DNA of 60,748 nucleotides from contig JAQGMJ010000082.1 in assembly GCA_028292405.1 (NCBI GenBank), forward strand, positions 1 to 60,748, in the 5' to 3' direction. The DNA is from Betaproteobacteria bacterium (GTDB taxonomy: Bacteria > Pseudomonadota > Gammaproteobacteria > Burkholderiales > JAEUOS01). A program made the position numbers and the translations under genes. Position 1 is the first letter of the stretch. Every line of letters starts with the position of its first letter. The notes below the pieces were generated by a model. That model was not told the DNA's origin. It worked only from the letters and a program-made list of their open reading frames with translations, and did no database searches. Below, in pieces: positions 9,389 through 18,373 of the stretch.

Positions 9389-10098
9389 GCGATTTCTCCT
9401 TCCAGGTAGGCATGGCCGCCGCCGGAACGGGGCTGGGCAAAAAATTCGTTCACCGGGGTGTGTTCGGCCACCCGGCCTGCGTCGAGAAACACCACGCTGT
9501 CGGCAAAGCGCCGCGCCAGGCCGCGATGGTGGGTGGTCATGACAATCGAGGTGCCGCCGGCGGCGATCTCGAGGATGACCGCCTCCACAGCGCGCATGGC
9601 GGCGGGGTCCAGGCTGGCGGTGGGCTCATCGAGCAGCAGCACATCCGGCTCCAGCGCCCAGGCGCGCGCCAGCGCGACGCGCTGCTGCTCGCCGCCGGAA
9701 AGCACGCGGCCGGGGCGCTGCGCCAGATGCGCGAGGTCCACGCGCGCAAGCGCCGCCAGCGCGCGCTCGCGCAGGCGCGCTGCCGGCTCGGCGCGTTGCG
9801 CGGGCGAGAGCTGCAGGCCATAGATCACGTTGTCAAGCGCCGAGCGGCGCAGCAGCACCGGCTTCTGGAACACCATCGCCAGGCGCGGCGCGCGGCCATC
9901 GATGCCGGTCCACTGCACTTCGCCGCTACTCGGCATGAGCAGGCCATGCATCAGGCGCAACAGCACGCTCTTGCCCGCGCCGTTGGCGCCGAGGATGGCG
10001 GTGCGCCCCGCATCCAGCGCCAGCGTGACCCCGTCGATGGCGCGGTGGCCGCGGCCCTCGAACACCAGGTCGCGCAACTGGAGCATGGGTTCAGCCAT
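9385..10098 (-). CDS. tupC: tungstate ABC transporter ATP-binding protein
   Basis: Cytoplasmic ATPase of 237 residues that drives the importer. Walker A GANGAGKSV at 37-45, Q-loop VFQKPVLL, signature LSGGEQQRVALARA from 133, Walker B VLLLDEPTASLD at 153-164, switch His in TTHH. I chose the ATG at 10096-10098 (MAEPML). It overlaps the tupB stop by 8 bases, giving translational coupling. A start 14 codons upstream is open but has no family similarity. Confidence 0.92.
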   Translation of the reverse strand: MAEPMLQLRDLVFEGRGHRAIDGVTLALDAGRTAILGANGAGKSVLLRLMHGLLMPSSGEVQWTGIDGRAPRLAMVFQKPVLLRRSALDNVIYGLQLSPAQRAEPAARLRERALAALARVDLAHLAQRPGRVLSGGEQQRVALARAWALEPDVLLLDEPTASLDPAAMRAVEAVILEIAAGGTSIVMTTHHRGLARRFADSVVFLDAGRVAEHTPVNEFFAQPRSGGGHAYLEGEIA

Positions 10099-10795
10099 GG
10101 CGCCGCACCGCCCATTCACGCACGCCATAAGCCGCCGCATTGAGCAGCAGCACGATCAGCACCAGGATCACCCCCAGCCCCACGGCCAGCGGCAGATCGC
10201 CCTTGCTGGTCTCCAGCGCGATGGTGGTTGTCATGACGCGCGTCACGCCGTCGATATTGCCGCCGACGATCATCACCGCGCCGACTTCGGCCATCGCCCG
10301 CCCCAAGCCCGCCAGCACTACGGTGAGCAGCGAAAAACGCGTATCCCACAACAGCGTCAGCGCCGCCTGCCAGGCGCGCGCGCCGAGCGAGCGCAACTGC
10401 TCTTCATATTCGCGCCAGGCGTCTTCGATCACCTGCCGGGTCAGCGCCGCAATCAAGGGCGTGATCAGCACGAATTGCGCGATCACCATCGCCTGCGGGG
10501 TGAACAGCAGGCCTGCCGCGCCCAGCGGCCCGGCGCGCGAGAGCATCAGGTAGACCACCAGGCCGACCACCACCGGCGGCAGCCCCATGGCGGCATTGAG
10601 CAGCACGATCAGCACCCGGCGGCCGGGAAAGCGCCCCACCGCCACCGCCGCGCCGATCAGCCCGCCGGCAATCGAGGCGAACGTCACCGAGGCCAGGCTG
10701 ACGGCCAGCGACAGGCCGATGATCGCATACAGCCTGGGGTCCAGCGAAAACGCCAGACGTGCTGCATCGGCCAGGCTTGCGGCTATCCAGTTCAT
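10091..10795 (-). CDS. tupB: tungstate ABC transporter permease
   Basis: Inner-membrane permease of 234 residues with about five to six hydrophobic segments. The EAA-type loop is seen around RSLGARAWQAALTLLW, with GLGRAMAEVGAVMIVGGNI downstream, as in TupB. First gene of the minus-strand operon tupB-tupC-tupA-modA-like. Transcription probably starts in the 572-bp region to its right. Confidence 0.92.
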   Translation of the reverse strand: MNWIAASLADAARLAFSLDPRLYAIIGLSLAVSLASVTFASIAGGLIGAAVAVGRFPGRRVLIVLLNAAMGLPPVVVGLVVYLMLSRAGPLGAAGLLFTPQAMVIAQFVLITPLIAALTRQVIEDAWREYEEQLRSLGARAWQAALTLLWDTRFSLLTVVLAGLGRAMAEVGAVMIVGGNIDGVTRVMTTTIALETSKGDLPLAVGLGVILVLIVLLLNAAAYGVREWAVRRHG

Positions 10796-11367
10796 GGGGA
10801 TCGGGTTGAAGCCGGCAACACAGGCGCGGCGGAAATCTTATTTTCTCGGGACCACGCCAGGGGCGGCGCGCGGCGCACCGCTTGTTCGAGTGCCGCTATG
10901 GTATCGCCGTACCCGGGAAAACCAATATGCGTTTCGCAGCATACGTTGAGCCTGCAAGCACAGTAAATAACAGGCCCAAACCGCAAGCCGCGTTTCCACG
11001 TGTTCACCAACCTGATAAAACCTGAGGAAACACTGAACAAGTCCCGAAAACGAGGGGAGGGGAAGCTAGCCTCTCTCTAATATTGGGGGTTGTTAAGGGG
11101 GCGCAGCCCACTTAATCAGTAATTCCCTGATAAAAAATCGGGATTTTCAACTACAAACGTAGTGCGCCGTGAGATACGTTCCACCACGCTTGTGTTACCC
11201 CGACGCTGGCGCCGCGCGCGGACCACTCGGTAGGTCGTTGCGGATGTCAAGAAAGCCGCCCGGCGAAAGGCCACGCCGAACGCAGACAAGGCGTGAACAG
11301 AAGCGCGGCTGCTGGTTTCCAAGATACGCGAATATCTGGAACCGTCAAGTGGGCAAAAAATAACTGC
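10796..11367. other. 572-bp intergenic region upstream of tupB and downstream of addA-like gene
   Basis: No gene is supported. The part nearest tupB must hold its promoter. A small inverted repeat TATGC (10926-10930) / GCATA (10939-10943) is the only operator-like structure seen there, and it does not match the ModE consensus well. 11040-11150 is AT-richer than the surroundings. The 11-mer ACTACAAACGT at 11150-11160 recurs at 38394-38404 in another unexplained gap. Confidence 0.4.
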
Positions 11368-14300
11368 TCAGCACTCGATCAGGCTGCCTGCGGCGAGGTC
11401 GATCAGGCCGGCGCGGATTTCGCGGCCGGCGTGGATCGCCGCCAGCGCTTCCTTGTAGCCGGCGATCTGCGCGCGGTAGGCCGGCAGTTCCTCGTCGGTG
11501 ACGCGCGCCTTGTAGTCGAGTACCCAGAGCGCCCCGGCGAATTCGACCACGCGGTCGGCGCGCTTCACCTCGCCGCCGGCGATGATTTCCAGCTCGTTGA
11601 CGGCGCGCACGAATTGCGCAGGATCGAAAAAGCGCGCCAGCGCCGGCAGGGCCAGGGCCTGGCGCGCGCTGCGCAGGAGTTGCGCGGCCAGATGCAGCGA
11701 AGTGCCGGCGCGGGCGGCGACTTCGGCCACTTCGGGCGCCTTTCTGCCGAGGTCGGTTTCATCGAGCACGGCCTGCAGCACGGCGTGCAGCTGGATGCCG
11801 GCGAGCATGGCTTCGCTGGGCGGGGCGCGGCGGGTGCCGATGGGCGGCAGGTCGTAGACCGCGGTGAGCAGATCATCGCCGCCTTCATTGACCGGCGCGG
11901 CGGCGATGCCCATGGAAGGCGCCTGCGCTTCGGGCAGGCTGCCCCAGGCCAGGGGTGCGCCAAGCGCGAGTTCGGGCGCCGGGCTTTCGCGCAGGTGGTT
12001 CAGCGCGCGGCTGATGCGCTGGTAGGCGCTATCGTCTTTCGCATTGCGGTTTTCGATGCCGCTGACCACCAGCAATTGCTTGGCGCGGGTCATGGCGACG
12101 TAGAGCACGTTGAGTTCTTCGATGGCATCCGCCGCTTCTTCCTCGGCCACCAGCGGCTCGCGCGCGGCGCCGATGGCGCCGCCGGTGATCAGCGAGAAAT
12201 GCTCGGGGGCGTCGGCCTCCGGCGGCCAGGCGATCAGCGCGCTGGCGTGGCCGCGCGCGCTGCCGGCGTTGGCATCGGCGAGAAACACTACCGGCGCCTC
12301 CAGGCCCTTGGAGCCGTGCACGGTCATCAGGCGCACCGCTTCATGGGCGGCGGTGGGCGCTTCGTCCGGCGACTCGTTGAGGTCGCCACGGCGGGCGCTG
12401 CGCAGGTCGTCGAGAAAGCGCGGCAGGCTGGGAAAGCGGCCGGCTTCGAGCTGCAGCGCCAGGGCGATGAAGGCCTCGAGGTTGGACTGCGCACGCTCGC
12501 GCAAATGCGCGGGCATCGCTGCCGCGTAGCGCGGCAGCACCTCGGCCTCATGGTAAATGCGGTCGAGCAGATCGTGCACCGGCAGGTAGCCGGCGACCTC
12601 GCGCCAGCCGGCGATCAGGCGGCGCGCGCGCGCCAGCGGCGGCGGCAATTGTTCCGCCGCCAGCAGGCGCGGCCACCAGTGGGTGCCGGGCTCGCCCATG
12701 CCGGCCAGCGTGATCAGGTCCGCGTCGGCGGCGCCGAACAGCGGTGATTTGAGCGCATGGGCCAGCGCCAGGTCGTCGGCCGGGGTGACGAGGAATTCGA
12801 TCAGCGCCGAGAGGTCGCGCGCCTCGATGGTTTCGAGCAGGCCGCCCTGGCGCGCGGTGACAAAGGGAATGCCGGCGGCGCGCAGCGCGGCTTCGATGGC
12901 CGGCAAGGCGCCGCGCTTGCGCGAGAGGATCATGATGTCGCCGTAGTACGCGGGACGCTCGGCGCTGCCTTCGCGCAGCAGGGTACGGCCGACCAGTTGC
13001 GCGATGCGCGTGGCGATCAATTGCGCTTCGTTCTCCCGGCGCAGGCGCATGTCGGCGGCTTCGAGGCGCGCTTCGATCAGCGGGTTGCGTAGCAGGGTGC
13101 GCGGCGCCGGCGGGTTTGCGTCGCGCGCACCTCCGGCGGCGAGCGGCCAGAGCTCGACGCGGCCGGGCAGGTCTTGCAGCACCGTGCCCTGGTTCTGGAA
13201 CCGCGTGTAAGTGGGCTCATTGCCGAACAGCGCATTGACCGCATCGACGATTTTCGGCGCGTTGCGCCGCGTGGTGTTGAGCGGCAGGTGCACCGCCTGC
13301 CATTCCTTCACCAGCCAGCGCCCCGCCGCTTCGAAAATGCGCGCGTCGGCGCGGCGAAAGCGGTAGATCGATTGCTTGGGGTCGCCCACCAGCAGCACCG
13401 AGGGCCGCGCGCTGTCGCTGCCGTAGGCGGCGAGCCAGCCCTTGAGCGCGGCCCATTGCATCGGGTTGGTGTCCTGGAACTCGTCGAGCAGCAGGTGGCG
13501 CACGCGCGCATCCAGCCGTGCGTGCAAATAGGCGGCATGTTCTTCACCGGTGAGCAGACGCGTGGCCAGCCATTCGGCGTCGGTGAAGTCGATGGCGCGG
13601 CGGTCGCTTTTGACTTGCGCGAATTCGCGCAGCAGGGCGACGCCGCAGGTGAAGGCGGCGGCGTTGATGGCGCCGATGCGCGCGTCCTGCAAGGCAGCTT
13701 CGACGGCGAGCACGGCGTCGGACAAGCGCAGGTGCAGATCAAGGAATTCCTGTTCGGCGGCAGCGCCGCCCATTTCCTTGGCCTGCGCCATCGAAGCCTT
13801 GCGGCTGCGCGGGGTACCGGCCTTGGTCAGCAGCACGGCCTTGAAGCAGAGGTACCGGTCGGCGTGGCTTGCATCGGGCGTCAGCGCATGCGAAGTCCAG
13901 CGCTGCGCGTGTTCGCTGTCGGTCTTGGTGCTGCGGCGGCCCAGCAGGCTGCCATAACGATTGCAGGGTTCGATATGGATTTCGATAAAGGCGGCGACCG
14001 GGTCGCGGCCCTCCTCGATCTCCAGCATGCGTTGCAGGCGCTCGGCGGCGTCGCGCGCCGGGTCTTCGTCCTGCGCGGTATAGGCCCACCATTCGGCGCG
14101 GCGGGCGGCGAAGTCGAACAGCAGGCCGCGCGTGCCGGACAGGCCAAGTGCGCTCAACAGGGTCTCGAAGGCGAAGTGCAGGCGCGCGGCTTCCTCGCCA
14201 CTCCCGGCCGGCTCGCGGGCCAGGCGCATGGCCAGGCGCTGCCAGGCTTCGCCCATCAGTTGCCCGGGGGCGTCGGTGAGCGCGGCGCCATGCGGGTTGA

Positions 14301-14721
14301 CGGTATCGGCGCCGCCGGCGTTTGGGGCCGCCAGCGGCGCGAGCTCGATCAGGCGCAGGAACCAGCCGTGGAAGGTGTCGACGGCGATGCCGGGTTCGGC
14401 TCCGAGCACTGCTTCGTAGAGGCCGCGGGCGCGCGGCAGCACGGCGCGGGCGTCTTGCGCGTCAAGGCCGCGCTCCTTGAGGAATTTCAGCGCCTCGTCG
14501 TCGGGCGCGAGGGCCAGCAGGCTCAGCCATTGGTCCAGGCGTTCGCGCATTTCCTGCGCGGCCTTGCGGGTGAAGGTGAGCGCCAGGATCGAGGAAGGCG
14601 GCGCGCCGGCCAGCAGCAGTCGCAGCATGCGCGAGACCAGCAGCCAGGTCTTGCCGCTGCCGGCGCAGGCTTCGACCACGGCCGAGCCTTGCGGGTCGAG
14701 GGCGGCCCAAAGGGGGTTCAT
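11368..14721 (-). CDS. addA: AddA-like UvrD/RecB-family helicase-nuclease
   Basis: Large DNA repair protein of 1117 residues that would start recombination at double-strand breaks with AddB. Superfamily 1 helicase motifs in order: Walker A EACAGSGKT at 17-25, Ia LTFTRKAAQEMRERL, II LLLDEFQDTNPMQW, III LLVGDPKQSIYRFRRAD, V LMTVHGSKGLEAPVVFLAD, VI NVLYVAMTRAKQLLVV. The C-terminal PD-(D/E)XK nuclease is marked by WVLDYKARV and QIAGYKEAL. It lies 10 bases downstream of the AddB-like gene. The AddA rather than RecB name rests on its partner and on the absence of recC/recD. The helicase call itself is secure. Confidence 0.88.
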   Translation of the reverse strand: MNPLWAALDPQGSAVVEACAGSGKTWLLVSRMLRLLLAGAPPSSILALTFTRKAAQEMRERLDQWLSLLALAPDDEALKFLKERGLDAQDARAVLPRARGLYEAVLGAEPGIAVDTFHGWFLRLIELAPLAAPNAGGADTVNPHGAALTDAPGQLMGEAWQRLAMRLAREPAGSGEEAARLHFAFETLLSALGLSGTRGLLFDFAARRAEWWAYTAQDEDPARDAAERLQRMLEIEEGRDPVAAFIEIHIEPCNRYGSLLGRRSTKTDSEHAQRWTSHALTPDASHADRYLCFKAVLLTKAGTPRSRKASMAQAKEMGGAAAEQEFLDLHLRLSDAVLAVEAALQDARIGAINAAAFTCGVALLREFAQVKSDRRAIDFTDAEWLATRLLTGEEHAAYLHARLDARVRHLLLDEFQDTNPMQWAALKGWLAAYGSDSARPSVLLVGDPKQSIYRFRRADARIFEAAGRWLVKEWQAVHLPLNTTRRNAPKIVDAVNALFGNEPTYTRFQNQGTVLQDLPGRVELWPLAAGGARDANPPAPRTLLRNPLIEARLEAADMRLRRENEAQLIATRIAQLVGRTLLREGSAERPAYYGDIMILSRKRGALPAIEAALRAAGIPFVTARQGGLLETIEARDLSALIEFLVTPADDLALAHALKSPLFGAADADLITLAGMGEPGTHWWPRLLAAEQLPPPLARARRLIAGWREVAGYLPVHDLLDRIYHEAEVLPRYAAAMPAHLRERAQSNLEAFIALALQLEAGRFPSLPRFLDDLRSARRGDLNESPDEAPTAAHEAVRLMTVHGSKGLEAPVVFLADANAGSARGHASALIAWPPEADAPEHFSLITGGAIGAAREPLVAEEEAADAIEELNVLYVAMTRAKQLLVVSGIENRNAKDDSAYQRISRALNHLRESPAPELALGAPLAWGSLPEAQAPSMGIAAAPVNEGGDDLLTAVYDLPPIGTRRAPPSEAMLAGIQLHAVLQAVLDETDLGRKAPEVAEVAARAGTSLHLAAQLLRSARQALALPALARFFDPAQFVRAVNELEIIAGGEVKRADRVVEFAGALWVLDYKARVTDEELPAYRAQIAGYKEALAAIHAGREIRAGLIDLAAGSLIEC

Positions 14722-14731
14722 GCCGGCTCCC

Positions 14732-17515
14732 TCACGCCGTCCCGGCCCAGATGTCGCGCCGGCAAAGCCCGCGCATTTCGCAATAGTTGCAGGCGGCTTC
14801 GATGCCGTTGGCCGGCATGCCGGCGCCGCCGCGCAAGTCGCCGAAGAGTTGCGCGATGCGCCGCCACTCGTCTTCCGGCAAATGGTTCGGATTGGCCGGT
14901 ACGGTGCGCACCGCCTCGCCGTCGACGCTGACGAAGCTGGCGCTGCACTCGCCCTGTTCCGCCTGCGACAGGGCGTAGACGGCGAGCTGCACGTCTTCGC
15001 CGGCTTCCTTCACTTTGGCGCGCAAGGCGTCGACCGACTGGGTCTTGTAGTCCAGCACTTCGATGCGCCGCACTTCTTTCCCCGCGCTTTCGGTGTCGAT
15101 GCGGTCCAGCCGCCCGTGGATGACCACGCCGTCCGCCTGGCCGTCTTCCTCATTCCCGTCAAGGCCGACCACAATCTCGCCGCGCTTTTCACCGGCGCTA
15201 TAGTTCCAGCCCTCCGCCTCGCGCTCGAGCTGCCACTCGATATAACTTTCGGCCATGCCTTCCCAGCGCAGCTTCCAGCCGAGACTCAGGTAGTTGAATT
15301 CCAGCGGCGCGGCGAACTCTTCCTCGGCCAGCGCGCGCAGGGTGTCGCGCAGGCGCTCGCGGTCCACACCGGTGATGCGGGGGAATTTTTGGTGAAAGCG
15401 CTGCAGCAGGCGGTGCACCCATTCGCCGTAGTCGCGCTTTTCGAATTCCTCGCGCACCTGGTCCTGCTCGTTGAGCTTGAGCAGGTGGCGGGCAAAAAAT
15501 TGGTACGGGCAGACGATCAGGCTCGAATACGCGGAGACGCTGACCCGCGCGGGCAGCAATTGCGGGGCGGCGGGCGCGGGAGCGATGGCGGGCTGCGCCA
15601 CGCCGGCTTGGGCGTTGCGCGGGCTGTCGACGATCAGGCCGGCCAGGCCGGCGGCGCGATAGAGCGCGTCGATACGGCTGAGAAAGGGCGAAAGCGGATT
15701 GGGGTCGCCCGCCTCCGAGGCGCGCCAGGTGGCGGCGGCCACCGGCGCGGCGGCCAGCACCAGGGCCAGCTCGTCGCGCAGTTCGCGGGTGGCGTCTTCA
15801 CGCGTGCCGAGACCCAGTTCGGCGCGCAGGCGCGGCGTCAGCAGCGGCCCTTGCGCGGCTTCGCCCGGCAGGTGGCCGGCATCGGCGCCGACCAGCAGCA
15901 CGGCGTCGAACTCGCGCAGCACGGCGGCCTGTAGCGTTGTGAGGACCACGGGGCTATCGATGGCGGCATCGCGGAAGGTGGCGGTTTCCAGCTCGGCGGC
16001 GAGCCACGCGCGCCATTCGGTGACGGCGTAACGTGGAGCGTCGGGCGCCTCCAGTGCGGCGCCCAGGCTTTCGAGCAGATCGAGCACGGCCTTGCCGGCG
16101 GCGTCGTCTTGCAGGGCGCCGGCGGCGTCCAGTTCCGCCAGGGTGCTGGTGAGCAGCGCGCACCATTCGGCGAGGGTGGCGCTGCGGCGGGTCCAGGGGC
16201 GGCCGGCGGCGTCCATGCGTTCGAGCAGGTTCGCCGCGAGGTCGCGCGCCTCATCGTCCGGGCGGCGCGAACGGGCGTAGAGGGCCTTGCGCATGACAGG
16301 GAGGCCGGCCAGGACATTGTGTTCGCGGATCGCCGCTTCCAGGCAGGCAACCGCGCGCTCGCGCATGGCGCCGGGCAGCGAGGCGAAGACGTGCGGCGAT
16401 TTCAGCCAGTCGAGCACATCGCGCTGGTGAAAGCCGCCGGTGGCCGCCTCCACCCAGCGCATGGCGCAGGTGGCGGCGGAGGTGGTGGAGAGCTTCCAGC
16501 CCGATTCGTCTGCCAGCAACACCTGGCGGCGCTCCAGCAGCGCGCGCATGCGCCGGGCGGTGAGGCGGTCGAAGGCGACGATGGCGATGCGGCGCTTGCC
16601 TGCGGCCAGCCATTGCAGAACCTGCGCGGCGGCAAGCGTTGCTTCCTGCTCCAGCGAGTGGGCGGCGCGCACGGTGATGCGCGAAGTTTCGAATTGCTCG
16701 CGGGTCAGTGACTGTGCGCGTGCGGCCAAGGCAGCGCCTTTGGGTTCCCAGGCGGCGAGCAGCGGCGCCAGGCTTTGCGGAGCGATCAGGCGCAGCGGCA
16801 TATGCGCAGCGAGAGCCGAAGCAAAAGCCAGTTCGGGCGCGGGCAGCGCCCCTTCAATACAGGAGGTGAGCCAGACGATGCCGGTAGGAGCGCCGGGGGC
16901 GTGCGCGGCGACCGCATGTTGCCAGGCCTGCTGGCGCATGCGCCGCGCCAGGCCGGGGTCGAGGGCGGCACCGGGACGCGGCTTGGCATAGGCGCGCCAG
17001 ACTTCGAGCACCAATTGCGCCTCGGCGCCGGCAACACGGGCGGCGGCGGCGCGATAGTGCGACTCGATGGCGCGGGCCAGGCGCGGTTCGTCGCCCGCCG
17101 CGTGCAGGTGCAGGCTGAGTTCGTCGGCCAGCGCCAGCAGCGCCCGCACGGTTTCCCAGGGCGGGTCGCCGCCGTACCAGCCGCGCGCCTTCAGCAGACG
17201 GTAGAGGCCGGCGGTGCGGGCGGCGCGCGATTCGACGGAAGCTTGCAGAGGCGCGCGCGCCAGCCAGCTTTCCAGGGTTTCCAGGCGCGGCGGCAAGAAG
17301 ACGGCGAGGCCGCCGCGCGCCGCCGCGCGCGCCAGCGCCGCACGCATGGCCGGGCCGGCGTTGAGAGTGGGCAATAGGACCAGCCCGGCGCTGAAGTCCC
17401 CAGGCACCGCGCCGGCGCGCGGCGCGAGGACGTCGAGCGACGCGTCAGCCGCGGCGTCGGCAAAACCGGGGCCGGGCGGCAGGCACTGACAGGGAAAATC
17501 CGGGGGAAGGCTCAC
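14732..17515 (-). CDS. addB: AddB-like PD-(D/E)XK nuclease
   Basis: Partner of the AddA-like helicase; 927 residues from the chosen GTG. It has an inactive helicase-like N-terminal region (no intact GKT). The C-terminal nuclease has VLDYKTQS as the catalytic strand and QLAVYALSQ. Cysteines fit an AddB iron-sulfur cluster: one in IVCPYQFFARH and three in CNYCEMRGLC near the end. The frame is open to an ATG at 17638, only 54 bases from the trxA start. I prefer GTG at 17515 (VSLPPDFP) because the upstream 41 residues look non-coding and would overlap the trxA promoter. Confidence 0.82.
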   Translation of the reverse strand: MSLPPDFPCQCLPPGPGFADAAADASLDVLAPRAGAVPGDFSAGLVLLPTLNAGPAMRAALARAAARGGLAVFLPPRLETLESWLARAPLQASVESRAARTAGLYRLLKARGWYGGDPPWETVRALLALADELSLHLHAAGDEPRLARAIESHYRAAAARVAGAEAQLVLEVWRAYAKPRPGAALDPGLARRMRQQAWQHAVAAHAPGAPTGIVWLTSCIEGALPAPELAFASALAAHMPLRLIAPQSLAPLLAAWEPKGAALAARAQSLTREQFETSRITVRAAHSLEQEATLAAAQVLQWLAAGKRRIAIVAFDRLTARRMRALLERRQVLLADESGWKLSTTSAATCAMRWVEAATGGFHQRDVLDWLKSPHVFASLPGAMRERAVACLEAAIREHNVLAGLPVMRKALYARSRRPDDEARDLAANLLERMDAAGRPWTRRSATLAEWCALLTSTLAELDAAGALQDDAAGKAVLDLLESLGAALEAPDAPRYAVTEWRAWLAAELETATFRDAAIDSPVVLTTLQAAVLREFDAVLLVGADAGHLPGEAAQGPLLTPRLRAELGLGTREDATRELRDELALVLAAAPVAAATWRASEAGDPNPLSPFLSRIDALYRAAGLAGLIVDSPRNAQAGVAQPAIAPAPAAPQLLPARVSVSAYSSLIVCPYQFFARHLLKLNEQDQVREEFEKRDYGEWVHRLLQRFHQKFPRITGVDRERLRDTLRALAEEEFAAPLEFNYLSLGWKLRWEGMAESYIEWQLEREAEGWNYSAGEKRGEIVVGLDGNEEDGQADGVVIHGRLDRIDTESAGKEVRRIEVLDYKTQSVDALRAKVKEAGEDVQLAVYALSQAEQGECSASFVSVDGEAVRTVPANPNHLPEDEWRRIAQLFGDLRGGAGMPANGIEAACNYCEMRGLCRRDIWAGTA

Positions 17516-17692
17516 GAAAATAGGCTGCGGCGGGGCTTGAAACGGTGAATTTCCGCCTTTATATGCGGCAAACGAGGTTAGACGCGGTTCCGCAAATCGG
17601 GGCCGCGCCAAACGTCCGGCGGTGGTTTTTGCTAGCATAGCCTACCTGCGCAATTCCGCTGACCCGCAACTCATACAAAGACCGGAGTTTTC

Positions 17693-18019
17693 ATGAGCGA
17701 CAACATTTCCCACGTGACCGACGCTTCTTTCGACAGCGATGTGCTGAAGTCGGAAGCCCCCGTGCTGGTTGACTATTGGGCGGAGTGGTGCGGCCCGTGC
17801 AAGCAAATCGCCCCGGTGCTCGAAGAACTCGCCGTCACCTACAACGGCAAGCTGAAAGTGGCGAAGATGGATGTGGATGCGAACCAGGAAATCCCGGCCA
17901 AGCACAACATCCGCGGCATTCCGACGCTGATGCTGTTCAAGGGCGGCCAGGTCGTGGCCACCAAGGTGGGCGCGATGAACAAGTCGCAGCTCACGGCTTT
18001 CCTCGACAGCCACCTGTAA
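17693..18019 (+). CDS. trxA: thioredoxin
   Basis: Disulfide reductase of 108 residues. The active site WCGPCK is at 32-37 and the cis-Pro loop at IRGIPTLMLFK, with GAMNKSQLTAFLD at the C terminus. A ribosome-binding site (CCGGAG) precedes the ATG. trxA followed by rho on the same strand is the standard proteobacterial order. An imperfect GC-rich hairpin (18029-18054) follows the stop without a T tract. Confidence 0.97.
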   Translation: MSDNISHVTDASFDSDVLKSEAPVLVDYWAEWCGPCKQIAPVLEELAVTYNGKLKVAKMDVDANQEIPAKHNIRGIPTLMLFKGGQVVATKVGAMNKSQLTAFLDSHL

Positions 18020-18101
18020 TTTGCCGGGGCAGCGGCGCCTGCGCGCGCCGTTGCTCCGCTGTAATTCTTGTTGTATTTACGCCACGCAGCACTATGGCTG
18101 A

Positions 18102-18130
18102 TTGACAGGGACCCGCAGCCGGCTTACCCT
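18102..18130 (+). promoter_or_regulatory. sigma-70 type promoter of rho
   Basis: TTGACA (18102-18107), 17-nt spacer, TACCCT (18125-18130). It lies in the 354-bp trxA-rho gap and gives a leader of about 240 nt. Long rho leaders are known to mediate autoregulation by Rho in enterobacteria; whether this one does is inference. The C-rich, G-poor stretch 18183-18365 in the leader would suit Rho loading. Confidence 0.5.
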
Positions 18131-18373
18131 GCACTTCATTCCCAGCCGCACGCGCCTTGAGAAAGGCCCTAGCCGGCGCGCATTACCCCCCTTGGTACCC
18201 CCCTTTCGTCCCATAGCATTTCTTGCAGCACCCCCTTTAAGCATTCGCACATTTCAGTTTCACTGGCCTTAAGCCCCCACATCTTTTTGCCCTTCCCCTG
18301 ACACTGTTCAGACCCGCTTTCGCCTGAGCAGCGGTCCTCCGCGCATCCCTCGCGCCCCTTATCCGCCCCATCC

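Noticed and set aside
10925..10944. ModE-type operator upstream of tupB
   Set aside because: Only five-base arms (TATGC/GCATA) with an eight-base gap, and it does not match the ModE consensus. Kept only as a remark.
13174..14931. 585-codon plus-strand open frame opposite the AddA-like gene
   Set aside because: Antisense to helicase motifs, with Gln/His/Arg/Gly-rich shadow composition. Similar long frames elsewhere opposite real genes were dropped for the same reason.
17516..17638. N-terminal 41 residues of the long AddB frame
   Set aside because: They have no family similarity and would leave only 54 bases for the divergent trxA promoter. GTG at 17515 is preferred.
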